DNA from: DSVQ01 sp964484765
GTDB taxonomy: Bacteria > Planctomycetota > Planctomycetia > Planctomycetales > Planctomycetaceae
Assembly (NCBI GenBank): GCA_964484765.1
Contig: CAZAGI010000016.1
Coordinates: 1 to 64,000, forward strand
DNA: 64,000 nt
Reading direction: 5' to 3'
Shown here in pieces: positions 18,964 through 27,763 of this stretch. The translations under genes and the position numbers were made by a program. Positions within the stretch are counted from its first letter, which is position 1. The number at the start of each line of letters is the position of its first letter. Below the pieces are notes generated by a model, which saw only the letters and a list, made by a program, of their open reading frames with translations, searched no databases and was not told the DNA's origin.

Positions 18964-20097
18964 TCACGGATACTTCGCGCGGCGATGAGGCTGTTGGTCG
19001 TAGCCCCATTCTTGAAAGCTACGTTGCCAGTCGTTTGCCAGTCGGGCCTGCAAGTCAGCGGACAGCTCAGGAAAACGATTCCGTTGGTATCCCGTGAGTG
19101 ATTGCACGTATTGCCGCAGTCGTGGTTCCACGTGAGCAAATTCCGGTAACCGGAGTTTTTCATAGATCTGCCGAAGTAGGCCCAGCGGATCGCGTTCGAG
19201 ATCCTCGAAGGCCACTTCGCAAAAGTTTCCCGCAGGAATCAGCTGTCGCTGTTGAAAAAATGCGTCGTAGACTTCTGTGTAATCGTGGATCACGCGATCC
19301 ACGTCGGGATTGCCACGTTGAAGTGCGGACAGGTGTTGTGTCTTTTGCAGCAAGTGGACTGTCGATTGAAAGACTTCGTGGGGATGCCGATGCAGGTGCA
19401 CAAATTTGGCCTCGGGAAACAGTTCGAGCAACACTTTGATCCGCGCGGTGTGTCCCGGTGATTTGAGGACCAACGGCCGTCCGTGCTTGAGAGTCAGCTT
19501 GCGCAGGAAGGTGATGTACGCCGCCTTCCATGCGGCGAGTTCCGACGGCGTGGCGTCGCGCAGGCTGAGGAAGCGGCGGAAGTACGCCCCGGTTCGCGGA
19601 AATGCCATCAAGCTGAGTTGGAAAGAGAGTCCGCTGGCGCTCAACGCAAATTCGTCTTCATGCGGCTCAGAGATTCCATACTTCATGTTGTCCATAGGGC
19701 GCGTTGCCGGCAGCACGCGATCGAGGGTCGGTGCATGCCAGTGTTCCGTCGAAAGAAATGTATGGGGATACAAGGCCTGGTAAGTTGTGCAATAGGCAAA
19801 GCGATCATCCTGCGCCAGCAAGTTGTGCAGATGGGTTGTGCCGCTTCGCCAGATCCCCAGGACAAACAGCGGTGGCGGCACGGAGGTCTTCTCGATCTCG
19901 GCTCGGTAACGAGCGCGCTCCCACAGGCCCCATGCCGAGACAAGAGCGCTGTTGCCGGTAATCATGGCCGCCCGCGGCCAATACGGGGGATCGACCGCGA
20001 GCCGGGTGTGCCAGAGGATCTGTAGCCAGTCCTTGAACCGGCTTCCGGAAAACCCGCCGGGGCCGCAATGTTCGACCCATCCCGCTCGCCAAGACAT
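18964..20097 (-). CDS. Sulfotransferase family protein
   Basis: A 377-residue PAPS-dependent sulfotransferase-type protein. The start at 20097 (MSWRAGWVEH) is chosen over an upstream TTG because GGAAGG precedes it. The 5'-phosphosulfate loop is 'LGIWRSGTTHLHNLL' (about residues 90-104) and the 3'-phosphate-binding segment 'KSPGHTARIKVLLELFPEAKFVHLHRHPHEVFQSTV' follows (about 206-245). C-terminal 'GYQRNRFPELSADLQARLANDW' is family-like. The acceptor (carbohydrate, lipid or protein) cannot be told from sequence. No membrane segment was evident. Monocistronic. Confidence 0.88.
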   Translation of the reverse strand: MSWRAGWVEHCGPGGFSGSRFKDWLQILWHTRLAVDPPYWPRAAMITGNSALVSAWGLWERARYRAEIEKTSVPPPLFVLGIWRSGTTHLHNLLAQDDRFAYCTTYQALYPHTFLSTEHWHAPTLDRVLPATRPMDNMKYGISEPHEDEFALSASGLSFQLSLMAFPRTGAYFRRFLSLRDATPSELAAWKAAYITFLRKLTLKHGRPLVLKSPGHTARIKVLLELFPEAKFVHLHRHPHEVFQSTVHLLQKTQHLSALQRGNPDVDRVIHDYTEVYDAFFQQRQLIPAGNFCEVAFEDLERDPLGLLRQIYEKLRLPEFAHVEPRLRQYVQSLTGYQRNRFPELSADLQARLANDWQRSFQEWGYDQQPHRRAKYP

Positions 20098-20341
20098 CCG
20101 CCGCCCTTCCAAGGACTTCCCTGTCAATTGCAGTGCATCACCACCCGGCTCGCCGATCCGGTCCGCTGCATTGTCGGCACGTCATCCTACGTCCGCTGCA
20201 ACTCATCGGAATTACTCCGGATTGCCCCGAATCTCCTTGCGAAGTGTCGGTGGCCGTTGTTAGGTTCGGAAGCAATCATGGAAAAGTGGCGCTGCGGAGT
20301 CGCCATCCAGTGCGGGTATCTTAGTCGGAGATGATTTGAGA

Positions 20342-20737
20342 ATGCGAACCTTTTATGGCATCACGCCAGCGCTGCTTTTTTTTGCTGTTTTCGCCGCGGC
20401 GAACGAAGCGGAAGCGGGAGTCGCAGGAAAGTATTTCGCGGTGCAGGAAATCCCGTTCGTCGGCCTGGTGCCGGCGTCGGATGTCTATTTGTTTAACTTC
20501 GACAAGACCTTTCTGGTGCAGAATACGGTCGATGAGGGAACCTGGACGGAGACGAATTTCGTCGTCGTTTCCTTTTTTCAGGCGTCCATTGAACTCAAAT
20601 CCGTCGACCCACCGACAACGGCGTCGATTGAATTCGTCGGACTGCATTTCGGCGCCAATCAAATCGCCGGGATCGGTTCGTACAAGAACGGCATGGTCAG
20701 TGTGCCTCTCTTCGTGTTTTTCGGTGCACAGAGGTAG
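20342..20737 (+). CDS. Small secreted protein, unknown
   Basis: A 131-residue protein with a signal peptide (MRTFYGITPALLFFAVFAAANEAEA-G). The mature part appears to be all-beta: 'GKYFAVQEIPFVG', 'SDVYLFNFDKTFLVQN', 'DEGTWTETNFVVVSFF', ending in '...PLFVFFGAQR'. It resembles small lipocalin-like or beta-barrel secreted proteins but no family is claimed. A TTG two codons earlier (20336) is an alternative start; a GGAG box lies at about 20327. Confidence 0.65.
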   Translation: MRTFYGITPALLFFAVFAAANEAEAGVAGKYFAVQEIPFVGLVPASDVYLFNFDKTFLVQNTVDEGTWTETNFVVVSFFQASIELKSVDPPTTASIEFVGLHFGANQIAGIGSYKNGMVSVPLFVFFGAQR

Positions 20738-20937
20738 TTTTGGTCGCTCTTCCCACGGCTGGTGGAAGATGCTCGAAGAAGTGCCGGGCTCGGAGCCGGG
20801 CCATGGTGCCTCAACAATCTTCTGACTCTTTGGCGGGTGGCGACGAGAGTTTCCGGGTGAAGTGTGTTCGGGGCAGCGGGTTCGCTAATGCGACTGACTC
20901 CGAACTTCCAACACACGCTTGACTTAGGAATTCCATC

Positions 20938-21222
20938 ATGGCCCGTTTCGCTTTGTCCATCGCCGCCGCTGTGGTCCTTGTTGCTTCTTTGTCCAGTTCC
21001 GCCGATGCCGCGGTTCGCATCACCAAGGTGACGCCGAACGGTGTTGTGCAGAAGTCGATTTCGACGACTCCGGCTGGCAAGCCGAAGGTGGTCAAGACCC
21101 TGACGACTCCGAACGGTGCCTCGATCACTCAAAAGGTGGTCCATGGCCCGCATCACACCCACGCCAAGACCACCTTCACCCGCCCGAACGGCGTCTCCAC
21201 GACGGTTCGCACGCGGAACTGA
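20938..21222 (+). CDS. Small secreted repeat protein with T-P-N-G motifs
   Basis: A 94-residue exported protein: signal peptide to about residue 24 (SADA-A), then a basic mature part with four related short segments containing 'TPNGVV', 'TPAGKP', 'TPNGAS' and 'RPNGVS'. This short periodic beta-type repeat and a His cluster (HGPHHTH) are the only recognisable features. Function unknown. GGAATT precedes the ATG, and a strong terminator follows 35 bases after the stop, consistent with a well-expressed single gene. Confidence 0.75.
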   Translation: MARFALSIAAAVVLVASLSSSADAAVRITKVTPNGVVQKSISTTPAGKPKVVKTLTTPNGASITQKVVHGPHHTHAKTTFTRPNGVSTTVRTRN

Positions 21223-21256
21223 ACGCGGAGTTCGACCACAGCATCGAGCGATTTCT

Positions 21257-21283
21257 CAGGGGGCAACAGCCCCCTGTTTTCGT
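21257..21283 (+). terminator. Factor-independent terminator of the T-P-N-G protein gene
   Basis: A perfect 8-bp stem CAGGGGGC-aac-AGCCCCCTG (21257-21275, with minor fraying) followed by TTTTCGTT, located 35 bases after the stop codon at 21222. Confidence 0.85.
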
Positions 21284-21327
21284 TGACGGGTTAAAAAAGG
21301 CGTGGGTGGCTCGGTGTCCGTGACGGC

Positions 21328-21747
21328 TCAACTGGCTTGATCGCTGGCGGGAATCGCGGCTGGGTCCATCCAGAAGGGACCCCAGATGTGACCGTCCGGA
21401 TCGGCTACATCGCGGCCGTACATGAACCCGTGATCCTGCACCGGGTTGATGTCCGCCGTCCCGCCGTGCTTGGCCGCCGTCGCGTTGAAGGCATCGACCG
21501 CCTCGCGACTGTCGAAGTTCAGCGCCAGCGACACTTCGCTGGAGGTGGTGGGGCACATCGGACGATCGGTGAAGGTCTTCCATTTCCCGTGTGTCAGAAG
21601 CATCACGTAGATGGCTTCACTCCAGACCATGCACGCCGCCGTCTCGTCGGTGAATTGCGGGTTATTCTTGAAGCCGAGAGCCGTGTAAAATGTCATCGAT
21701 TTGGCGAGGTCGGCGACAGGCAGATTGACAAAAATCATCTTGGACAT
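21328..21747 (-). CDS. VOC/glyoxalase superfamily protein
   Basis: A 139-residue protein of the vicinal-oxygen-chelate fold. It starts 'MIFVNLPVADLAKSMTFYTALGF' and has the paired beta-alpha-beta-beta-beta layout; 'DVADPDGHIWGPFWMDP' at the end is typical of the lactoylglutathione-lyase-like subgroup often annotated as 'extradiol dioxygenase'-related. A GGAGAA box lies upstream of the ATG. Substrate is unknown; members bind divalent metal. Not linked to neighbours. Confidence 0.88.
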   Translation of the reverse strand: MSKMIFVNLPVADLAKSMTFYTALGFKNNPQFTDETAACMVWSEAIYVMLLTHGKWKTFTDRPMCPTTSSEVSLALNFDSREAVDAFNATAAKHGGTADINPVQDHGFMYGRDVADPDGHIWGPFWMDPAAIPASDQAS

Positions 21748-21919
21748 GGTGGATTCTCCGTGAATAGGGTTGTGACAGTTTCATCGTTTGTCACCTCGTA
21801 GTCGAATCACCAACGCCGATTTCGACAGGGACCGGAGAATATTTCGACGTGGTGGCTCCCGGAGCAGAGAGTTAGTACGGTGAAAAAAGTGTTCTCGTGA
21901 GGCAGCTGAGAGAATCGAC

Positions 21920-22519
21920 GTGAGCGGCCAACGCACGGCATTCACGATCCTTGAGCTGGTGATTGTGCTGGCGATTCTCGGAGTCGTTGCCGGTTTGCTG
22001 TTGCCGGCGATTCTGTCTTCGCGGGAAAAAGCGCGAGAAGCGACCTGCAAGAATCATCTGCATCAGATGGATGTCGCCTTGGCTGAATTTGTCCATGCAC
22101 ACCAAGCCCTGCCACCACAGTGCCCGCCGGGGATGATGGGGGGATGGACCATCGATCTCCTGCCGTTTCTCGAGCAAAAGAACCTGGCCGACGGCATCAC
22201 TCCCGGAACGACGATCGCAAACGCTTCGCCGATGTTATTGCAGCCGCCGCTCGTGATGCGTTGTCCCAGCCGAAGTCGTCAAGCGGATCCTGCAGGGGGC
22301 ATGTCATCAGCGCATTATGTCCTGATGCCGGTATCAGGCAGGCAATCCTATTCGCTGTATGACGCACCGACTCACCTGATTGCGCCTTGGGCAACCGGGC
22401 CAGAGATAAAGCCCGATGACCTGCAGCAGGCAAGTGGTCCTCATTACGGCGGTCTCTTCTCGGTGCACGCATTTCAGCAGGGGTTTGGATACACGCTGAA
22501 TGGACGTGTCGTTCAATAG
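21920..22519 (+). CDS. Type II secretion/pilin-like protein with prepilin N-terminus
   Basis: A 199-residue protein, GTG start at 21920. The N-terminus has a type IV prepilin-like methylation motif (AFTILELVIVLAILGVVAGLLLPAI), with the conserved Glu at +5, and continues 'SSREKAREATCKNHLHQMDVALAEFVHAH', the pattern of planctomycete DUF1559 (SBP_bac_10) proteins. It is shorter than the usual 300-350 residues and the C-terminal H-x9-DG motif of DUF1559 is not seen, so it is a reduced member. Likely membrane-anchored by its N-terminal helix. Role unknown. Confidence 0.75.
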   Translation: MSGQRTAFTILELVIVLAILGVVAGLLLPAILSSREKAREATCKNHLHQMDVALAEFVHAHQALPPQCPPGMMGGWTIDLLPFLEQKNLADGITPGTTIANASPMLLQPPLVMRCPSRSRQADPAGGMSSAHYVLMPVSGRQSYSLYDAPTHLIAPWATGPEIKPDDLQQASGPHYGGLFSVHAFQQGFGYTLNGRVVQ

Positions 22520-22760
22520 GACCGAGTACTCGACGCCCACCCCGCAGGAGTTTACTGCACGTTGAAGTTCGTCATATCGCCGAGTATGCGAGGGGGTGGC
22601 CCTGCCCAAAACAGACCGTGTTGCGAATCAAATTCTTCCGGAAATGGACCTCTGGTGCCCCCGCGACCGACGCGGCCGCCGAATAGATGCCCCGACTTTC
22701 CGCCGTTTGCTCTGCGCCCGATTTTGACAAGGGCTTACTCACGAAGGCCGCCGCGCCGAG

Positions 22761-23447
22761 TTATCCATGGGTCGGACCGGACTCCGCGCCGAGAATGCGC
22801 TTGAGCCGACCCCAAATCCTTCGCCCGACTGACCGTCGGGCTGGAGCCGACCACTTGTCTTGGTCATTCATTCGCTGCCGCTGCCAGTCACTCTCATCGC
22901 GTGCCATTTTCACTCTGCGAAAGAAAATGGTGTTCTCTAGTGAGCGATCCAGTTTCCATTCATCCTCACCGGCGAGGAAAGCGGTAAGGACGCGCACCGA
23001 CGGCATCAAGTGGTCATCGACGCCCATGATCCCTCCGATCTTGAGGCGACCCTCAGTGTAGTGCCAATCGATGGCTGGGAAAGGGAAGCGGTGAGCGCCG
23101 TCGATGAAGACGAGATCCAATTCATCGGGCAGGATGTCACCGCGCGCCAGGGCCTTGTCTGAACTCTCGTGAACGAACCGGATACGAGGCTCAACTCCGA
23201 TCTTTCGGCAGTAAGCGGTGATCGTCTCACCTTCGCGCGGATCGGGTGTAATACAGATGTGATCCGCACCGGCCATGGCGAACACGACAGTGCTATAGCC
23301 GGAACCGGTTTCGAGGGTTTTCATCCCCGGCTTCACTGTCTCGACGAGGTACCGTAGCGTTTCCACATTCGCGGCCCAAGAGGTGGGCATACCGTCGGAG
23401 CCGAAGTGGAGCTTGGGCCGATCAGCGAGAAGTTGTTCGAGAAGCAT
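22761..23447 (-). CDS. Class I SAM-dependent methyltransferase-like protein
   Basis: A 228-residue protein of the Methyltransf_24/CmcI-like group. Motif I is 'KTLETGSGYSTVVFA' (about residues 44-58), motif II-like 'DHICITPDPREGE', and motif IV 'ELDLVFIDGAHRFPFPAIDW' (about 109-128), followed by 'GGIMGVDDHLMPSV'. The acceptor is not deducible. The C-terminal 35 residues are basic and likely unstructured. GGAG precedes the start. Alone in its strand region. Confidence 0.8.
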   Translation of the reverse strand: MLLEQLLADRPKLHFGSDGMPTSWAANVETLRYLVETVKPGMKTLETGSGYSTVVFAMAGADHICITPDPREGETITAYCRKIGVEPRIRFVHESSDKALARGDILPDELDLVFIDGAHRFPFPAIDWHYTEGRLKIGGIMGVDDHLMPSVRVLTAFLAGEDEWKLDRSLENTIFFRRVKMARDESDWQRQRMNDQDKWSAPARRSVGRRIWGRLKRILGAESGPTHG

Positions 23448-23652
23448 TCTTCACAATCTCCGGCGTGTTTCGAGTCGATGAATCGGGGGAAGTATGCGCT
23501 GATCCGCTTCTTGGGAAGGGGATCAGGGGATGAATGGTCGCGTTGACCGGCGCGGCCAGCGTTTTGGACGATTGTCGCGCTGGATCGAGTTTATCAATTC
23601 ATCGTTGCGAAAACACGGGCGGCCCAAAGCAAATCCAGTGGTACACAGCGCC

Positions 23653-23723
23653 GTAGGGTGCGTTGTAACGCACCGCACTGTCGTGGTGCGAGAAAAAGAA
23701 TGGTGCGTCGTGCCGCGCCCTAC
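23653..23723. repeat. Inverted repeat GTAGGGTGCGTTG family
   Basis: Arms GTAGGGTGCGTTGTAACGCACC (23653-23674) and GGTGCGTCGTGCCGCGCCCTAC (23702-23723) are inverted with few mismatches. The left arm also contains GTGCGTTGTAACGCAC as its own palindrome. It lies just after the 3' end of the gene at 23738-25591, between it and the methyltransferase gene. Confidence 0.75.
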
Positions 23724-23737
23724 AAAATACGGCGGTT

Positions 23738-25591
23738 TCACTGCACGTTGAAGTTCATCGTGTAGCTGACCATGCGGCCGCTGAGTTCGTCGAAGACGGT
23801 CAGCTTCAGCGTGTGCGGACCCAGCGGGATGCGGTCCGGGATGGTGAACTGATAGTTGTGGAAGTAGTCGCGGCGGTAGTTGCGGCAGAGGTCTTCCGTC
23901 GCCGCGAAATCAATCTGCTTCCGCAGGTCGCCATTGGGGCTGAGAATTTCGATCGTCGACCGCAGCAGCGTGCGGTATTGCCCGTCCGCGGTCGGCTCGC
24001 TCTTGAAGTTCTCTACCTCGGCATACAGCAGCACTTCCTGACCGGGGCGGAATTCATCCCGCGGGAAGCGTTCGTAGTTGCCGAAGTATTGGATCTGGCG
24101 ACAGAACGCCACGTTGCGAATCTGCAGGTCGGCCTGTTCCTGCAACCGGCGGATCGCGGTGTTCATCTGCGAGATGGTTTGCGTCGCGCGATCTTGCGGC
24201 CGGGGGATGTGCTGCACATCGAGATAGTTCGACATGCCCCAGAAGACCTGCTGCCAGAATTCCTGATCAGCGGGGTCGATGCCGGGGATGGCGGTCAGCG
24301 CGCGTTCCTGACGATCGGTGAGAAGGTAGAGTTGCCGCAGCGCGAGATGTTTACGCAAGTAATCGTTCTGGGCGTCGGCGGCTCCGGTGGGTTTGAGCGT
24401 GGCGACTTCCTGCTCCAAGGCGGCAATCGTCCGTTCGAGTTCGCTGTTCCAGGATGACGGTCGTAACTGAGTTGCGGGAGCAGTCACCGCCGTGTTGACA
24501 GCCGGGGTGACGGTGTTGCCCCGGTTGGGGACCAGGCCCACCACGTTCTGTACGAAACCAGAACCGAACGGCAAGGCACCACTGCGGGACGGGCTGGCGT
24601 TCGTCGCCGGTTTACTGGTGGGAGGCGGCCAGGCAATGCCGGTGGGTTCTGGCGTCGTGTTCATCCGCGGCGAGGATGTGACGCCGTTGGCGGGCGCCGA
24701 ATAGCCGGCGGTTTCGCCGGCCGGTGCTCCATCGTCAACCACGAATCCCTGCAAGACCACCGGCGAATTGTTCGCGGCTTTCGGGGCGGATTGATGCGCT
24801 GCGTAATCCACCCGCTGGACCGCGCCCGCTGGAGTCTGATAACCGGCCTGCGTGACGCGATTGTTCGCCGTGGCGTTCGTGAAACCAACGGGTTGCACAC
24901 TCCGCTCGTCACGGTCGCGGATGGTGAAGTTGCGATCAGCCGGAGAGCCAGGGATGCGTTCGGCGACACCGGGCGAATCCTGCTGAATGACATTCACGCG
25001 ACGGTCAATCACGGAATTGAGTTCCACCAGCTTGGGAGCGACGGATTTTTCCAGCGCATCTTTAACGGGTTCCAGTTTTGCTTCCACAACCTGTCGCGAC
25101 ATGCGACGGGCGCGGAGGATGTCAGGAATGACCGCAGGGTCAACCCGTTTGAGATGTTCGTGCCATTCGGCCCGTTCTTCGGGCGTCGCGTCGCGGAGTT
25201 CGTCACCAATGAGCTGCACGGTTTCCGGTGTCCACGTGACACCGGCCGGTTCGGTTTTCGGTTTGGCCGCGTCGACGGGTTTCGCAGCCGCGACGTCTGG
25301 TTTCTTCTCTTTCTCCACACTCGCCGTGGCGGTCTCGGGCGACTTCTCGCGCGAGGGTTTGAACGGGCTGGACTTGGTTTCCGCCGTTTTGTCGGCGGGC
25401 TTAGCGACTTCTTTGGAAGCCTCCGCGACTTTGGAATCTTTGGCTTTCGTGTCGGTCGGCGGCGACTTTTCAGCGACGTCCGTTGTCGGTTTCTTTCCCA
25501 TTGCGGCGCGCCAACTCATCCCGGTCGTGGAGCATCCGCTGGGAATGCTCACGACGGCCAGCAACAAGGCCAGCAACTGAACTAGGCGCAC
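23738..25591 (-). CDS. Large predicted lipoprotein, unknown function
   Basis: A 617-residue protein. The GTG at 25591 gives an ideal lipoprotein signal (MRLVQLLALLLAVVSIPSGC, lipobox IPSGC) and has AGGA upstream, so it is preferred over a TTG at 25684. After the signal comes a Lys/Ala/Glu/Pro-rich disordered region (residues about 30-120), a middle low-complexity region, and a folded C-terminal third (about 400-617) with 'LEQEVATLKPTGAADAQNDYLRKHLALRQLYLLTDRQERAL' and a final beta-rich part 'FRPGQEVLLYAEVENFKSEPT...RIPLGPHTLKLTVFDELSGRMVSY'. No known family; planctomycete-specific appearance. No close operon partner. Confidence 0.75.
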   Translation of the reverse strand: MRLVQLLALLLAVVSIPSGCSTTGMSWRAAMGKKPTTDVAEKSPPTDTKAKDSKVAEASKEVAKPADKTAETKSSPFKPSREKSPETATASVEKEKKPDVAAAKPVDAAKPKTEPAGVTWTPETVQLIGDELRDATPEERAEWHEHLKRVDPAVIPDILRARRMSRQVVEAKLEPVKDALEKSVAPKLVELNSVIDRRVNVIQQDSPGVAERIPGSPADRNFTIRDRDERSVQPVGFTNATANNRVTQAGYQTPAGAVQRVDYAAHQSAPKAANNSPVVLQGFVVDDGAPAGETAGYSAPANGVTSSPRMNTTPEPTGIAWPPPTSKPATNASPSRSGALPFGSGFVQNVVGLVPNRGNTVTPAVNTAVTAPATQLRPSSWNSELERTIAALEQEVATLKPTGAADAQNDYLRKHLALRQLYLLTDRQERALTAIPGIDPADQEFWQQVFWGMSNYLDVQHIPRPQDRATQTISQMNTAIRRLQEQADLQIRNVAFCRQIQYFGNYERFPRDEFRPGQEVLLYAEVENFKSEPTADGQYRTLLRSTIEILSPNGDLRKQIDFAATEDLCRNYRRDYFHNYQFTIPDRIPLGPHTLKLTVFDELSGRMVSYTMNFNVQ

Positions 25592-26147
25592 GACGGCGTC
25601 CGTCCTGCTACGAGGGAAAAAGGGGGCGTCGAATTGAAACGGGGGTTCGGGCGGGACGTTAGCGGATGACGGGAAATCGGACAAGGCCAGATTTTGAGCG
25701 GAGGTCAGTGGTCAGTTGTCAGTGGTCCGTGGTCCGTTGTCAGTTGTGAAGAGGTTGACGAGGATATCTTTCCAACTGACCACTGACCACTGACGATCAT
25801 CACGAATCTGCCGATCGCAACGCCCATGTGCTTTCTGCGGTCTGACGAAAACACGGCAACATTTCTTGTTGACACTTCGCCACTGTGAAGTAGGGTTGCG
25901 TACCCTCTCGAAGCGTTTCCCAGCTCAGCGGCATTGACCCGCGTGCGGGCCACGGCGTGCCGGATGATCCGGCGGTGCTGCGGTCCCCCTGCGTGTTGAT
26001 TCCGCAACCTAATGAACCGTCGATTGATCGATGCGTGGTGTGGCGTTTCGTCCCCGGGGTGGACGGGCGCAGACCAGGTGTCACGAGATCGCGGCGGTCC
26101 ATGCGTCGCTGACGAACCTGAAACGCTACCCCATAAAGTGCCAGAGC
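25592..26147. other. Divergent gap upstream of the sigma-54 regulator
   Basis: About 555 bases between divergent genes. It contains the inverted repeat at 25704-25794 and otherwise no recognised gene. The frame of the downstream regulator is open to 26031, but the extra N-terminal sequence is not receiver-like. A promoter could not be placed. Confidence 0.5.
25704..25794. repeat. GTCAGTGGTCAGT inverted/tandem repeat
   Basis: Tandem GTCAGTGG/GTCAGTTG/GTCCGTGG units (25704-25746) face an inverted copy CCAACTGACCACTGACCACTGAC (25772-25794). Units are eight to nine bases long and slightly varied. Located between two divergent genes. Confidence 0.75.
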
Positions 26148-27542
26148 ATGTACCACGGTTCCCTGCTGGTCGTCGATGACGATCGCCCGTTGCTCGATTC
26201 CATGGCCGACTACTTGCGGAGCCTGGGGCATCGCACCGAGACCGCGACGAGCTGTCGCGATGCCATGACGCGCATGAAGGACTACCCGTTCGATATCGTA
26301 ATCTGCGATATCAATCTGCCCGACCAGGACGGTTTCGCGCTCCTCGAATGGGCGCAGCAGCAAGTGCCCGATACCCAGGTGATTCTACTCACCGGGTACG
26401 GCACCATCGAAAGTGCTGTCGACGCTATTCGCCTCGGCGCGTTCGACTACCTCACCAAACCGATGATTGAAGACGAGCTGAACCTCGCCATCGAACGCGC
26501 TCTCGGCCAACGGCAGATCGTCGCCGAGAACAAGACGCTTAAACAGCAGCTCAACCAACGCTTCGGCATGGCGAATATCGTCGGACACGATTACCGCATG
26601 CTGCGGATGTTCGACCTCATCGAGAGCGTCGCCGATACCCGGACCACGGTGCTGGTCCTGGGCGAAAGCGGGACTGGTAAGACATTGACGGCCCGCGCGA
26701 TTCACCAGCTCAGCAACCGGCGCGAAAAGCCGTTTGTGGAAGTCGCCTGCGGAGCGCTGCCGGATTCACTCCTGGAAAGCGAACTCTTTGGCCACGTCGC
26801 CGGGGCCTTCACCGGGGCGGTTGCCGACAAGCAAGGCAAGTTCCTGCAAGCCAACGGCGGAACGATCTTCCTCGACGAAATCGGAACGGCATCGCCGAGT
26901 CTGCAGGTGAAACTGCTCCGCGTGTTGCAAGACCGCGAGTTCGAACCCGTCGGCGGGAACAAGACACATAAAGTCGATGTGCGGATGGTCCTCGCCACCA
27001 ACGTCGATCTGGAAGATGAAGTCCGCAAGGGAACCTTCCGTCAGGATTTGTACTACCGCATCAATGTGGTGACGCTCACTCAACCGCCGCTGCGGGAACG
27101 CATCAGCGATATTCCGCTGCTCGCACAACATTATCTGCAGGACTTCATCAAGCAGACCGGGAAAAAAGTGACCGGCTTCAGCGAATCGGCGATGGAACTT
27201 CTGCAACGGTACCGCTGGCCGGGCAATGTTCGCGAGTTGGTCAATGTCATCGAACGTGCTGTCGTCCTGACCAAAAACACCGTGATTCAACCCAGCGATC
27301 TTCCGGAAGCCGTGCGGATCGAAGACCTGACCATCGAGTTAACACCCGGTCGGTTGGGTGGCCCCGGCAACAATCTCAAAGCCGCGCTCGCCAATCCGGA
27401 AAAACAACTCATCATTGATGCGCTCGAGGCGCATCAGTGGAACCGTCAAGACACGGCCACCGCGCTCGGCATCAACCGCACGACGCTCTACAAGAAGATG
27501 AAGAAGTACGGCATCTCATTCGAACGACAACTCATGTCGTAG
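26148..27542 (+). CDS. Sigma-54-dependent response regulator (NtrC family)
   Basis: A 464-residue regulator: receiver (1-125), AAA+ domain (about 140-375), HTH (about 415-460). The receiver has the acidic pair in 'LLVVDDDRPLLDS', phospho-acceptor Asp in 'DIVICDINLPDQDG', and Lys in 'YLTKPM'. The AAA+ domain shows Walker A 'GESGTGKTLTA', the sigma-54 contact loop 'GAFTGAV', Walker B 'GTIFLDEIG', and 'WPGNVRELVN'. The C-terminal 'NRQDTATALGINRTTLYKKMKKYGI' is a Fis-type HTH. It should act at -24/-12 promoters; the cognate sensor kinase is not adjacent. Start 26148 (MYHGSLLVV) is fixed by homology of the receiver N-terminus. A terminator follows. Confidence 0.95.
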   Translation: MYHGSLLVVDDDRPLLDSMADYLRSLGHRTETATSCRDAMTRMKDYPFDIVICDINLPDQDGFALLEWAQQQVPDTQVILLTGYGTIESAVDAIRLGAFDYLTKPMIEDELNLAIERALGQRQIVAENKTLKQQLNQRFGMANIVGHDYRMLRMFDLIESVADTRTTVLVLGESGTGKTLTARAIHQLSNRREKPFVEVACGALPDSLLESELFGHVAGAFTGAVADKQGKFLQANGGTIFLDEIGTASPSLQVKLLRVLQDREFEPVGGNKTHKVDVRMVLATNVDLEDEVRKGTFRQDLYYRINVVTLTQPPLRERISDIPLLAQHYLQDFIKQTGKKVTGFSESAMELLQRYRWPGNVRELVNVIERAVVLTKNTVIQPSDLPEAVRIEDLTIELTPGRLGGPGNNLKAALANPEKQLIIDALEAHQWNRQDTATALGINRTTLYKKMKKYGISFERQLMS

Positions 27543-27570
27543 TCCGTAAAGATTGCGACACTCCGCGACG

Positions 27571-27604
27571 CCCTGTCGGATCGACTGATGCGACAGGGTG
27601 TTTT
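27571..27604 (+). terminator. Terminator of the sigma-54 regulator gene
   Basis: An 8-bp stem CCCTGTCG...CGACAGGG (27571-27598) followed by TGTTTTCGTTTT. It lies 28 bases after the stop. The stem sequence also matches the core of the repeat element right downstream, so the element family may have supplied it. Confidence 0.8.
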
Positions 27605-27615
27605 CGTTTTCCGAA

Positions 27616-27763
27616 GTAGCCCTGTCGCGGAGCGACAGGAAAGCCGATGGCACCGCCAAACATCGAATGCTCAGAGAAGGGGCGATTCAAGAGCGACACA
27701 TTTTTCGTGTCGCTCCACCCGCTGTGATTGCCCGGCTTACCTGTCGCGGAGCGACAGGGCTAC
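27616..27763. repeat. 148-bp inverted-repeat element, GTAGCCCTGTCGC termini
   Basis: Ends are GTAGCCCTGTCGC (27616-27628) and GCGACAGGGCTAC (27751-27763), an exact inverted 13-bp terminal repeat. Each end continues into a 'CCTGTCGCGGAGCGACAGG' palindrome, and a third hairpin GAGCGACAC...GTGTCGCTC (27691-27715) sits in the middle. The stop codon of the following gene (27760-27762) lies in the right end. Structure is that of a small non-autonomous element. Confidence 0.85.

Noticed and set aside
23530..23751. A 73-codon plus-strand frame
   Set aside because: Largely made of the inverted repeat at 23653-23723; no ribosome site.
26031..26147. N-terminal extension of the sigma-54 regulator
   Set aside because: Receiver domains begin close to the conserved acidic pair; the extra 39 residues are not domain-like.
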